DNA from: Nannochloropsis salina CCMP1776
Lineage: Eukaryota > Sar > Eustigmatophyceae > Eustigmatales > Monodopsidaceae
Direction of reading: 5' to 3'
DNA length: 64,000 nt
Assembly: GCA_004565275.1 (NCBI GenBank)
Contig: SDOX01000016.1
Span: forward strand, 673,989 to 737,988
Shown here: positions 31,471 through 41,786 of the stretch, one piece after another
How the letters are laid out: each line of letters opens with the position of its first letter
How positions within the stretch are numbered: the first letter of the stretch is position 1
Translations under genes and position numbers: made by a program
The notes under the pieces: model-generated
What the model was told of the DNA's origin: nothing
Databases searched by the model: none
Seen by the model: the letters and a program-made list of their open reading frames with translations, nothing else

Positions 31471-34400
31471 ATGGCCCTTTTGTTGCGACACGTTATGGGT
31501 CGATTGGAAGGAGAAAGCGCAATGAATAAGGGAGAGGAGGTCAGGGGCGTTGGGATGAACCGCTCGCATCGAGACATAACTGCGAGGTTTAGAGCACGGC
31601 GGACTTCTTCATTGATCATCTCTTCTTTTATAAGCAGGAATACAACACTTGCCACCCTTCTGCGCGGTATAGGCTTCTGTTGGTTGGTAGGCTGCGTGCA
31701 AGCCTATTCCTCGAAACGAGCTCCCCCGCGCCCTGCATATCACGCCCAGCCATGGCCCCGACAGCGAAGTCAACCTCTCCCCCCACTGTTCCTGTCGTTC
31801 TCTCAGGGTGGTGTCTGGATGAGCTCGAACTCACACTCGTATCCGCGGGGCACCATGGGGAGTGGCAGCAGTGTCACAGGCATTGATAGCGCCCGCGCGG
31901 GGTATCATCGCACCTTCGAGGCAGCAGGCACGCCGGACATCGATCCCCTCGTGCGTAGCCAAGTCCGTGAGAAGCTGCTGAACAAACGTCGGGAGCGCTT
32001 CAGCAAAGAGAAGGGGGAGGCGGTCCTGGAGGAGCTGAGTGCCTCCCGCGTGCTGCCCGTGCGGGTCCTGGTGGATGTCGACCTCCGGCAGACCCTGCGT
32101 CTGACCCGGCGGGAGAAAAAGGCACGGCTGTTCATCCCTTTGGAATCCACGGCCAGTCTCAGCCTCTTCTTGGACCAGATCTACCAGTCTTTTCCCGTCG
32201 AGGGCATGCCGCACAACATCGTCGTGAGGGTGCGCAGGAAAGAGGGCAGCGGGGCGGTTGGGGAGGAGGACGGGGAGCATGGCCCCGGTCGCGACCACGC
32301 CGACACGGGCGCTCTGCACGTGACGTTGAAAAGCGACGAGGACCTTGCCCGCGCGCTGGCCGAGGCCCAAAAGGAAGGCATGTCACTCCAGGTCTACATC
32401 CGGACCGACAAATCCGCCGCCGCCGCGATGGTCCCCACCTACCTGAGGGATATGCCGGACCCGCGGGCCTCCCCCTCCATGCAAATGGTGTCCTTCTACA
32501 GGTTCTTTGCGCCGCCCTTGGAAAGTGAGGAGGCCTTAGACCTTCTGGCCAAGAAATTGCGGGCGGTCTGGGAGCCATTCGGAGCCCTCGGTCGTGTATA
32601 CGTAGCAAGCGAAGGCATCAACGCGCAGATGGCGGTCCCGGCCACGGTCTTCCCCCACTTTGCGCGGGCATGTGCTTCCCTGGAAGAGCTGACGGGCGTG
32701 TACCTGAACAGGGACCGGGAGGTAGATATGGGCCAGTACGCCCAGGAGCCGGCCTTCGACGCCCTGCACATTCGTATCCGGGAGCAGGTGGTGGCGGACG
32801 GGGGCTTGAGCGCGGAGAGGGAGTTTGACTGGGGCGATTGCGGCAGAGGCATGCACCCGGAGGAATGGCACGAGAAGGTGGACGACTCGAACGTGCTGGT
32901 CCTGGACTGTCGGAACGAGTTCGAGTCGGAAGTGGGGAGGTTCGTAACGGCGGAGCCCTTGAACACCAGCTTCTTCAGGGAGTCCTGGGATGTGTTAAAG
33001 ACCCGCCTTGCGGACGTGCCTAAGGACAAGCCCATCCTCACGTACTGCACGGGAGGCATTCGGTGCATCAAAGTGGGGGCTTACCTGAAACAAGAGCTGG
33101 GGTTCCAAAACGTGGCGCGCTTGGAGGGAGGCATCGTCTCCTATGCTCGGCACCTTCGGGGGACGCAAGACGCGGGTCAGGATACCCGGAGCCAGAGCGA
33201 GGCAAGGGTGGATGCCTCGATGGCGGGCATAATCCCCTCTAGTAAGTTCAAGGGCATCAATTACGTGTTTGACAACCGCTTGGGCGAGCGGATCACCGAG
33301 GACGTGCTCTCCCGCTGCGACCAGTGCGGCGTCCCTTCCGACAACTACGTAAATTGCGCGAACCCGAACTGCCACGTCCGCTTCCTTCAGTGTGAAAGCT
33401 GTGGACAGAGCCACCATGGATGTTGCAGCCGAGGATGTGTCCAAGCACGGCAGGAGATGGAGCTTCAATCCCCCAAAGGGGGCTATCCCGCCCCTCCCAA
33501 AAGCGTTTACCCCCCCGGTGTAGAGGAGGCCTTTCCCCTCTTACCCTTGTCGCAGGGCAGGCGCGAGTCAAAGAAGAGGGTGTGGCTGCAGCCGGGGCCT
33601 TTCCAGAACGTTCGATTGAACCGGGGGTTCGATGCGGCCATGGACGACTTCATGGCCGCAGAAACCGGCACTCTCGCTGAGTCCGAGCTCCTCCAACGCT
33701 TGACGCGAGAGACGGAGAGCGTCTTCCCTGGCGGCGCCCACATGCTCTCAGCACACAGTCAAGGGAGGCTATTGGCCGCCTTGACCAAGACGGTTGGCGC
33801 CCGCACGGTATTGGAAATCGGGACGTTCACTGGATACGCGACCTTGTGCCTGGCGGAGGGCGTGTCGATGGCTCGCGGCAGGGGCTTGGGTTCGGAAGCC
33901 GCAAGGGACAGTGGGAGAGCAGCCCTTCCCAAAGTCATGACCTGTGAAATCGACAGTCGAGCCGCTAAGATTGCTCAAAGGTATATTGACGAGGCGATAA
34001 GTAGTAAAGCTATTCCCGGCCTGGGTGTGGCAGATGTTAAGATTTATCAGGAACCTGCGATAGAGTTGCTGCAGCGGCTGGCGGCGTTGCCCCCAGGCAA
34101 GGAGCGACCTCAGTTTGACGTGATTTTTGTGGATGGAGATAAGAAACGTTATCAAGAGTACTACGATTTTATTTTGGAGCACAACCTCTTGGCTGGAGGA
34201 GGGATTATGATTGTGGATAACGTGTTATGGAAAGGATTGGTCCCTGAATTGGCTCGAAGGCTGGGGAAAGAGGGAGAAGATGCCGTCTTGCCGGTGGAAG
34301 AATTTGAAGAGCTGGGATTTACCAAGCGACAGATTCAACTGGCCAAGGTACTCCATGACTTCAACATGCATGTGCGGGCAGATATGCGGACAGAGCAGGC

Positions 34401-34497
34401 CTTCTTGCCGATTCGTGACGGTCTGCTCATAATTCGATGGAAAGGCTTTGAGCGGACAACGTTTGGTGAGGCTGAGCCTGCCAGAAGTGCGCAATAA
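31471..34497 (+). CDS. TrhO-like tRNA uridine hydroxylase fused to TrmR-like O-methyltransferase
   Basis: One uninterrupted frame of 1,008 residues holds two enzymes. Residues from about 339 match the TrhO (YceA/UPF0176) acylphosphatase-like domain (VSFYRFFAPP, VASEGINAQMAVP, FDALHIRIREQVV). A rhodanese domain follows (VLVLDCRNEFESEVGRF; catalytic Cys526 in YCTGGIRC), then the C-terminal Cys cluster C616-C656 (CDQCGVPSDNYVNCANPNC). From about residue 700 comes a class-I SAM O-methyltransferase of the COMT/YrrM (COG4122) family: LEIGTFTGYATLCLAEG at 781 and on, VIFVDGDKKRYQEYYDFIL, GGIMIVDNVLW. TrhO makes 5-hydroxyuridine at tRNA position 34, and TrmR (YrrM) methylates it to 5-methoxyuridine, so the fusion would catalyse both steps. 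Residues about 195-310 look like a beta-grasp/PB1-type domain. A hydrophobic N-terminal stretch (LLRGIGFCWLVGCVQA) suggests organelle import. The start may be Met1, Met18 or Met29. Neither tRNA activity nor location is proven. Confidence 0.85.
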   Translation: MALLLRHVMGRLEGESAMNKGEEVRGVGMNRSHRDITARFRARRTSSLIISSFISRNTTLATLLRGIGFCWLVGCVQAYSSKRAPPRPAYHAQPWPRQRSQPLPPLFLSFSQGGVWMSSNSHSYPRGTMGSGSSVTGIDSARAGYHRTFEAAGTPDIDPLVRSQVREKLLNKRRERFSKEKGEAVLEELSASRVLPVRVLVDVDLRQTLRLTRREKKARLFIPLESTASLSLFLDQIYQSFPVEGMPHNIVVRVRRKEGSGAVGEEDGEHGPGRDHADTGALHVTLKSDEDLARALAEAQKEGMSLQVYIRTDKSAAAAMVPTYLRDMPDPRASPSMQMVSFYRFFAPPLESEEALDLLAKKLRAVWEPFGALGRVYVASEGINAQMAVPATVFPHFARACASLEELTGVYLNRDREVDMGQYAQEPAFDALHIRIREQVVADGGLSAEREFDWGDCGRGMHPEEWHEKVDDSNVLVLDCRNEFESEVGRFVTAEPLNTSFFRESWDVLKTRLADVPKDKPILTYCTGGIRCIKVGAYLKQELGFQNVARLEGGIVSYARHLRGTQDAGQDTRSQSEARVDASMAGIIPSSKFKGINYVFDNRLGERITEDVLSRCDQCGVPSDNYVNCANPNCHVRFLQCESCGQSHHGCCSRGCVQARQEMELQSPKGGYPAPPKSVYPPGVEEAFPLLPLSQGRRESKKRVWLQPGPFQNVRLNRGFDAAMDDFMAAETGTLAESELLQRLTRETESVFPGGAHMLSAHSQGRLLAALTKTVGARTVLEIGTFTGYATLCLAEGVSMARGRGLGSEAARDSGRAALPKVMTCEIDSRAAKIAQRYIDEAISSKAIPGLGVADVKIYQEPAIELLQRLAALPPGKERPQFDVIFVDGDKKRYQEYYDFILEHNLLAGGGIMIVDNVLWKGLVPELARRLGKEGEDAVLPVEEFEELGFTKRQIQLAKVLHDFNMHVRADMRTEQAFLPIRDGLLIIRWKGFERTTFGEAEPARSAQ

Positions 34498-34914
34498 TTC
34501 ATGCTTGCTGTGCTATCAGTGGTACATAAGATGACAAAAAAGAACCAAAAGCACCCATTTCGCATGCTTTACAGGCAAACGCAATGTCTTCGCGATAACC
34601 TCCCCCTCCCCCCCCCTTTTTGGTAATTGTTCTTCAGATGCGATTTGAATGCCGCTGTGGAGTATAGACCGTAAAGAAATAGTAATGCACATGTGATTAA
34701 AGATGAAACTTCCCTCTTTCATCGCTCTTATGTGGTTTGATTTCTGTCTTTCCACCGACGTCTCGCCATACCTTCTGTGTCTATTGTTGAAGTTGTTTCC
34801 AGTTGTACGTATGTTCTTACTTGAGGCAGGGAACGCTTATCTGTTGCCAATAGGAAAAAAACACAAGAATAATTATAAGCTTTATTGCATATCTACAGCC
34901 CAATAAAGCCGAGA
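34498..34914. other. intergenic region
   Basis: 417 bases between two plus-strand genes, mostly AT-rich, with a C7 run near 34610. No gene is seen. Confidence 0.5.
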
Positions 34915-36765
34915 ATGCTCCTACATGTCGGCTTCAGCAGCCTCCCAAAATGCCGCAAACTACTCCTACTCCTCTTCCTTTTCTTCGTCACATGCTTGAC
35001 CCCCACTTTACGGGTATCTGGGTTTGCTGCCCCAAGCCCTGTATCCCACATCGATCGTTTCAAACGTCTTCAAAATCAGTTCGATTTGCGGGGCACAGCT
35101 TTGGCCAGCAACGATGGCAGCAAAGAAGTGACCCTGTCTCCGAGAGAGGCTTATTTCCTAGGGCAAGCGTTTGCGACATGGATCATCCGGGAGCTGCCTC
35201 CCCAGTCTTCAGCCTCCACTTCCGCGGAGACGCTCCCGATAACCATTGCCGCAGGCCGAGACAGCCGATTGACGGGGCCCGCCCTTTCCTACAGTTTTTT
35301 GGAAGGCGTGGAGACCGTGTGTGGTTCTGCGGCGCCGGTGGATCTGGGCCTCTGCTCCACCCCAGCCACCTTCCATGCATGCCTCGACCCGCCGTTGGGG
35401 CTTGGCGTCTCTGCCTCCGTCATGGTAACCGCTTCACACCTTCCGATGGACCGAAACGGCTTCAAAATGTTCTCACGTCAGGGGGAAGGCGGCCTAACGG
35501 AGGCTGATGTGTCGGACGTCGTTGCGCTGGCTGCCGAGATTTTTCAGGACCAGCACGGGGCCTACCCAAACCTGGACATTCCCACCACGCGCCCACACCC
35601 GCATTGGCTAAAGGCACACCATTTCCTGCAGGACGTGTACGGGGAGCACTTGTCACAGCTGATCCGAAATTGCGCTGCCAAGGGCCAGAATTTTGAAAAG
35701 CCGTTGGAAGGCATGCGGGTGGTGCTGAACCCCGTCAACGGTGCGGGAGGATTTTTCGTTCACGTCTTGGAAGCCTGCGGAGCGGACACACGAGGGAGCT
35801 TCAACCTGGCTCCAGACGGCCACTTTCCCCACGAACCTCCCAACCCGGAGGACCCCGCCACCATGGGGGCTACGGTGCAGGCTGTGGCGGCCGCGGGGGC
35901 CGACCTGGGCGTCATCCTCGACCCGGACTGCGACCGAGTGGGGTTGGTAAGCGGGGTGGGGAAAGCTGCCGGGGGCGACCGCGCGCCCATGGCCTTGAAT
36001 CGGAACCGTCTGATCGCGATGGCTGCGGCCGTGGTGCTCCGAGATCATCCGGGCAGCACGATCGTCACCGACTCGGTGACAAGCGAGGGCCTCTCTCGCT
36101 TTATCGCCAAACGGGGGGGGAAGCATTTACGGTACCAAAAAGGGTATAGGAATGTGATTGAGAAAGGCGAGTCCCTCCCAGACTGCTGGCTTGCCATGGA
36201 GTGCAGTGGCCATGCTGCCTTCCGTGAGAATCGATTTTTAGATGACGGAGCCTTCTTGGCCGTTAAATTGATCGGAGAAATGGCATCGCCCGTGTCTGCC
36301 TTGACAGGAGGGAAGGACATCGCTGTCTTCACACCCTCAGCGGGCTTCGAAGGCGCCAATTTGCTAGCACTGATTGCGGATCTGGACGAGCCGGTCGAAT
36401 ACGTAGAAATTAGATTGCCGGTTCAAAGAGGCCGCGACCGAGAAGTTGCGATCGAACAAGTGTTGAAAGCCTTTGAATGGGTAGTGAGTGTCACGTCGTG
36501 GTGGAAAATGGAAAAGTATAATTATGAAGGCTTGCGGGCGAAGGTGCAGGAGGACGGAGGACGGAAGGCTGGCTGGCTTCATTTCCGGGCCTCCGTGCAC
36601 GACCCGGTAATATCCTTGACCTGCGAGAGTGAGGTGGAGGGAGGTGTAGCGGCGATGTTGGGAACATTGATAGATTGCGGCATGCCGGATGCTACGTCTG
36701 ATACGGTGGATTGGGCCAGTGCGGTGCAGTATTTACGCGGCAGGCGCGGGCCCCGTAGCTTGTAA
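34915..36765 (+). CDS. plastid-type phosphoglucomutase/phosphomannomutase family protein
   Basis: Alpha-D-phosphohexomutase that interconverts hexose 1- and 6-phosphates (ManB/COG1109 branch), 616 residues in one exon. The presequence MLLHVGFSSLPKCRKLLLLL and on is a signal peptide. It is followed by RVSG-FAAPSP, the heterokont plastid motif with Phe after the cleavage point, so plastid import is inferred. The enzyme then shows FDLRGTAL, AAGRDSRLTGPAL, the phosphoserine loop TASHLP (Ser174), the metal loop DPDCDR (residues 336-341), the sugar-binding loop around MECSGHAAF, and a C-terminal phosphate-binding domain. Plant plastids have a related mutase-like protein. Substrate choice (glucose or mannose) cannot be decided. 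The start ATG 34915 is the only Met that gives the signal peptide. Confidence 0.87.
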   Translation: MLLHVGFSSLPKCRKLLLLLFLFFVTCLTPTLRVSGFAAPSPVSHIDRFKRLQNQFDLRGTALASNDGSKEVTLSPREAYFLGQAFATWIIRELPPQSSASTSAETLPITIAAGRDSRLTGPALSYSFLEGVETVCGSAAPVDLGLCSTPATFHACLDPPLGLGVSASVMVTASHLPMDRNGFKMFSRQGEGGLTEADVSDVVALAAEIFQDQHGAYPNLDIPTTRPHPHWLKAHHFLQDVYGEHLSQLIRNCAAKGQNFEKPLEGMRVVLNPVNGAGGFFVHVLEACGADTRGSFNLAPDGHFPHEPPNPEDPATMGATVQAVAAAGADLGVILDPDCDRVGLVSGVGKAAGGDRAPMALNRNRLIAMAAAVVLRDHPGSTIVTDSVTSEGLSRFIAKRGGKHLRYQKGYRNVIEKGESLPDCWLAMECSGHAAFRENRFLDDGAFLAVKLIGEMASPVSALTGGKDIAVFTPSAGFEGANLLALIADLDEPVEYVEIRLPVQRGRDREVAIEQVLKAFEWVVSVTSWWKMEKYNYEGLRAKVQEDGGRKAGWLHFRASVHDPVISLTCESEVEGGVAAMLGTLIDCGMPDATSDTVDWASAVQYLRGRRGPRSL

Positions 36766-37061
36766 ATGATCTCCCTTACTCGATGAGTAGGAAAATGGTC
36801 GGAAAGACTGGACGAATTCCAAAGAACTTGCAATCATAGTTGTGTTGACAAATGAGAGTAACGTCATGGACACATACGACACAAATATGCACAGTGCAAG
36901 AGAGAACTCGGATTATGTAATGGCCCATTTTGCTTGCTGACGAACGCGTTTGCTTCTTGTTCGATTTCCTCGTGTATATGCCTCTTTACGCACCGCCCCA
37001 AGAACTTGCCTGAGGAGTTTCAATTACGTACGACCCCATCCCCAACATCAAACAGTAATAT
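36766..37061. other. intergenic region
   Basis: About 300 bases between the mutase and the CSB gene, AT-rich. No recognisable feature. Confidence 0.45.
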
Positions 37062-40000
37062 ATGGAAAGCAAAGAACAAGGCGAGGCTTCCGTTTCTGCT
37101 GTGTTCCCCGTCAATGAGACACCATCAGCAGCGTCCTCGACCTCGTCAGCGTCGGCGCCTCCGGCTACCCCCTCTACGACACATGCTACTCTCGTAGGCG
37201 CAGAGGGAGTGCCACAGAATGGTCACATCAACATGCATAATGATGAGCAGGTTGATAATGTCCTTGATCGCCTTGGTGTCCGGCATGTGGACGAAGAAGT
37301 GATGGCGAGCGAAGTCATACAGAAGGCGCAAGCACGGTGGGCGGCTGTCGCTGCTGCAAAGCGGGCTAGAAGGCCACAAACACCACTTCCGCCTCTTAAT
37401 GAACCTGCACATGCTCTTACCACAAGCGACAGTGGCGAGTGTGATACCGGAGTCCTGCCTCCGTCGGGCGATGGTCAGAAAATGGAGGCAGGAGGCGGTT
37501 TGCCAAAGGAGGAGTCGGACGGGGGGGGGACCGATGTCGAAGGCGAAGAGAAAATTCTGCTGCAGAAGAAATGCAACGCAAAGCGGAGAAGAAGAGCTGT
37601 CAGCTCAATGCTTGGTGAATCGAATGAAGTCCGTTTCGGGGATCTGACTCCGTTTGAGGAACAGCGGCTGGCAGCAGAGCAGAAGGCAGATCGAGCCGAA
37701 GGAGGAGTGGCCGCTCGTGGACGCGCTGGAGTGAAAGACATTGGAAAAGATATGGATAGGCATACGAAGAAGAAGAAGTTCAAAAAGCGGTCCTTGGAGG
37801 GGGCGGAGACACCGTCGCACATGGTGAGAAGGAAGAAAACGGAGGCGCCGGAGGGGTCACAAGAGCTAGGAACGAAGAAAGAGGGAGACACGAAGCACGC
37901 AGGCATCAAGAAGGAGGGGGAAGAGAAGGGACAGGGAGAAAAGGAGCACGCTATGGCATCGGATGCGGCGGCTTTTCCTACCGCAGTACCTCCGAGAAAG
38001 GTCGAGCGGGGGGAGCAGGCGGTGGAGGGAGTGCGCGTGAAGGAGGAGGAGGGACAGCAGCGTTGTCCAGCCCCTGACGTCGGGGGGGGGAGGAGGCGAG
38101 GGTCGACAGGATTGGAGGAGATGCTAGGCTCTCAGAATTCACTGCCTTGTCCCGTGTGCGGACGCCACGTGCCCGTGAAGGACACAAGCTACCCGGATGC
38201 CGACCTGTCCCGGCACATGGACCGTTGCACACGGGGGTCTCGGCCAGGCAAGGCGTTGAAAGGAGGGCCTGGAGAGGGAGGGGGCACGATCGGCACGGGG
38301 GATACTGTGAAAGAAGGGATGGATTTTTTGGACGACGAGTCCTCGGGAGAGGAGCAGGGAGGGGAGGGAATCAAGTCAGAGGGCGAGGGGCAGGAGAGCG
38401 CTTCCCCCCCCCCTCGTGGGCAGACGGGAGGGAATGATTGGAGGGTGAAAACAGAAGAAGCAGCGGCGATGACAGGGACGCAGAGGAGGCAAGGACTTCT
38501 AATGGTGGACGATTTCTTGGAGGAGAACTACCGCAGACGGCTTGAGGAGTACCGCGTCGGGCTCGGGGCCTTGGGGTCCCCGGGCGAGGCGACTGCCTTG
38601 GACGGAGGCGAAGACGAGGAGGAGGTGGAGGACGAGGAGGTGGCTCCCGCAAGCCTTTCTGGGGGTCAGGCCGAGGGGGAGCTGACCTCACCCCCACGTC
38701 CCGGGTCTCGGGGGGCGCAGGCCACTGCCCGACGGGAGGGACTGGGCGAGAACGAGGTCGCGGGGCCACTGGCGCTCCCTGGGGGCTTCGTCCTCCCCGC
38801 CTCCATCAACCGGAAGCTCTATTGGTACCAGCGGACGGGAGTGCGATGGCTGTGGGAGCTCTATCGACAGGGCGCGGGCGGCATTCTGGGGGACGAGATG
38901 GGGCTTGGCAAGACCGTCCAAGTGAGCGCCTTCCTGGGAGGATTGCACCGGTCGGGGCGGTTGGAGGGCGGGGCCCTGGTCGTCGCGCCGGCTACCCTCA
39001 TGTCCCAGTGGGTCGCGGAGCTCTTCCTCTGGGCACCGCGCCTGCGCGTGGTGGTCTTGCATCGGTCCGCCGCCGCCTTTGCCGCCCAGCCGGGTCCCAA
39101 GGTCTCCCGATTTGTCCGCCGGGTCCTCGGCATGGGCCGGGGGAGGGCTGGGCTCGTCTGTCTCTCCACGTACGAGAGCTTGAAGCTCCTGCGGAAGGAG
39201 CTGCTGAACCACCCGTGGGCCTACGTAGCCCTGGACGAGGGTCAGAAGATTCGGAATCCTGACGCGGAGGTAGGTTTTCCCAAGGGGTGTGTGGTCTTCG
39301 AACCGATTGGACGGCACGCGCGTTGCTTTGCGTTTGCCGGTGGGAAGACCTGCGTGGGGCCAGGACTCCCTCCCGCGCTTTTTCTTATGCCTCCTGACCC
39401 CAACCCCCCCCGCCCCCTTTACAGGTCACCATCTGTGCCAAGCAGCTCCCCACCATCCATCGCCTCATCCTCTCGGGCACACCCATCCAGAACAACCTCC
39501 GGGAGCTCTGGTCCCTCTTTGATTTCTGCTTCCCGGGCCGGCTGGGCACGCTGCCAGCCTTCGAGACGGAGCTCGCCACCCCCATTCGCTTGGGCGGTTA
39601 CAGCAATGCCACCCCCACCCAGGCCCAGTGTGCCTACCGGTGCGCTCTCGTCCTTCGGGACCTGGTGCACCCCTACCTGCTGCGTCGCATGAAGAAAGAC
39701 ATCATGACCATCCTGCCCCTCCCCAAGAAGACCGAGCAGGTGCTCTTCTGCAAGCTCACGCCCCGGCAGCGGGCCTTGTATCGGGCGGTGATATCCTCGC
39801 CGGAGATCCGTCTGATCGTGGAGGGGAAGGCGTCGCATTTTCGCGCCATCACCATCCTCAGGAAGATCTGCAACCACGCCGACCTGGTGGCGGGCCCGGA
39901 CGAGGAGGGGACGGAACTGATGGCCCGGCTCGTGGCAGGCGGGGGTTGGGCGGACGAGTGGAGAGGGGGGGAAGAGGAGGAGGAGGAGGAGGACGAGGCG

Positions 40001-41454
40001 GCCCGCATGGTCATGCCGGCGGCGGCCAGGGAGGCCCTCGCTTCGGTGACGAAGGGGACCATGGGAGCCGTGGGCCGTTCGGGGAAGATGCAGGTGCTGG
40101 CGGAGGTGCTGCCTCGATGGGCGCGGCAGGGTCACCGGGTCCTGCTCTTCTCCCAGACGCGGCAGATGCTGGACCTGCTCGAGCGCTTTGTCCGGAGTCG
40201 GGGGTGGGAATACCTGCGCATGGACGGGAGCACCAACGTGGGGGCGCGTCCGGCCCTGATCGAGCGCTTCAACCAGGACACCCGTGTCTTTGTCTTCCTC
40301 TTGACCACGCGCACGGGGGGGCTGGGCATCTCCCTCACGGGCGCCAACCGCGTCATCCTCTTCGATCCCGACTGGAACCCGCAGACGGACATCCAGGCCC
40401 GGGAACGTGCCTGGCGTCTGGGTCAACGCCGGCCCGTGACCATCTACCGGCTCGTCACGACCGGGACCATCGAGGAGAAGATCTACCAGCGGCAGATCTT
40501 CAAGACGGCGATCAGCAACCGAGTCCTGGTGGATGCGAAGCAAAAGCGCTTGTTTTCTTCGGGCGAGCTCAAGGAGTTGTTCACCTTGAGGGAGGACTTT
40601 GCGGGGGACGAGGAGGCGCCCAACGACACGGCCATGGAGTTCATGGACGGAGTGGTGAAGAAAGCAGACGTGGAGGGGCGGAGGAAAGGGAAGACAGGGG
40701 GAAAGGGGAGGAAGGGGAGGAGAGAGAAAGGAAGGGGGGGCGGGCGGGGAGAGGATGAGGACGACCCGGTCGTCTCTGTGACCAGGGGAGAGGCAGTGGA
40801 GGAGGAAAGGGGGGACGGGGAGGAGGAGGAGCAAGACGTGGAGGACAACAAGATCCTGCGCGCCGTTTTCAAGGGACGCGGGCTCGCCAGTGTCCTCAGT
40901 CACGACGTGGTGGAAGCCGGGCGGAGAAACACCGAGCTCTGGATGGAGATGCAAGCGCGTGCCAGACAAGTTGCCGACCGTGCCGCTGCCGCCCTGCGAG
41001 CCTCGGCGGCCATGGTACAGGCCACACAGGCCCAGGACCATTTCACTCCCACGTGGACGGGGCGATCGGGGAGTGCAGGGGTGGGGGGAGGGGGGGATCC
41101 ATGCCGCGCTTCGGTCCGCGGGGGGGCGGGCTAGGCGAGGGGGCGGGCGGAGGGTTGGCGTCCACGGATATCTTGTCCCGGTTTCGTGAGAGAGAGGGGA
41201 GGGGAGAGGGGTCGGAAGGGGGGCTCGGCGGGGCGGATGCACGCTACGTGTCCTTGCTGGAGCGGATCAAGAAATTTTTGCGCGAAAAGGGTCCCAGGGT
41301 GCCGACGGAGGAGGTTCTCCGGCACTTCAAGCATGTCCCGCATTCGGACGCGGTGATTTTCAAGACCATGCTCAAAAGCGTGGGCAAGCTCTCGAGGGGG
41401 GCTTGGACCCTGAGGGAGGAGGCGGAACGGGAGGCTCCGAGGGAGACGGAGTAG
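37062..41454 (+). CDS. ERCC6: CSB/ERCC6 (Rad26)-like SNF2 DNA repair ATPase
   Basis: Transcription-coupled repair translocase. Exons 37062-39269 and 39425-about 41072, then a last exon 41135-41454, give about 1,390 residues. The N-terminal 600 residues are low-complexity, with basic NLS-like KKKKFKKRS and a zinc-finger-like motif CPVCGRHVPVKDTSYP...HMDRC (from residue 363) of the Rad18/UBZ4 type. The SNF2 core follows: LYWYQRTGVRWLWELYRQ, GDEMGLGKTVQ, LDEGQKIRNPD (Gln where most CSBs have His), LILSGTPIQNNLRELWSLFD, ILRKICNHADLV, FSQTRQMLDLLE and RAWRLGQRRPVTIYRL. The C-terminal exon encodes a winged-helix-like end (SLLERIKKFLREKG, then LSRGAWTL), as in CSB. Intron 1 is GTAGGT...ACAG (155 bases). 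The second junction is uncertain: the frame must change between about 41073 and 41134, in G-rich sequence, and the GTGCAG donor at 41073 is weak. Confidence 0.88.
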
Positions 41455-41786
41455 GGTTGGGAGGAGGGAGGGTGCTCGGGCGGGAGGGCGGGAATGAGTA
41501 GAATGCAACCGTCAACAAAGATGTGAAAGCCTGGTGCGTAGAGCGCTTGGGGGAAATATTGCCCGCCGCGTCGCGCGCGTCGTAAATATGTGCTTGTGAA
41601 AGGACTGTACAGAAATGAAAGCGATCCAGTAAAGCGATCCATTGGGAATGGGTCGAGCGGAGACCCGACAAGAACAGATTAACGAAGCGTCCACAACCCG
41701 CCTAGTTGTGAATTCACATCGAATCAATCGATCACCTCAGTTCATTTTCATTCCTTTGTGAGCCTCCGCCCCCTTCAGTCCTTTTT
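41455..41786. other. convergent 3' intergenic region
   Basis: About 330 bases between the CSB stop and the stop of the minus-strand membrane-protein gene. No recognisable element. Confidence 0.45.

Noticed and set aside
39419-41242. 607-codon minus-strand open frame opposite the CSB gene
   Set aside because: It is a shadow of GC-rich codon use on the plus strand, rich in Pro, Arg and Ser without any domain, and antisense to clear SNF2 motifs.
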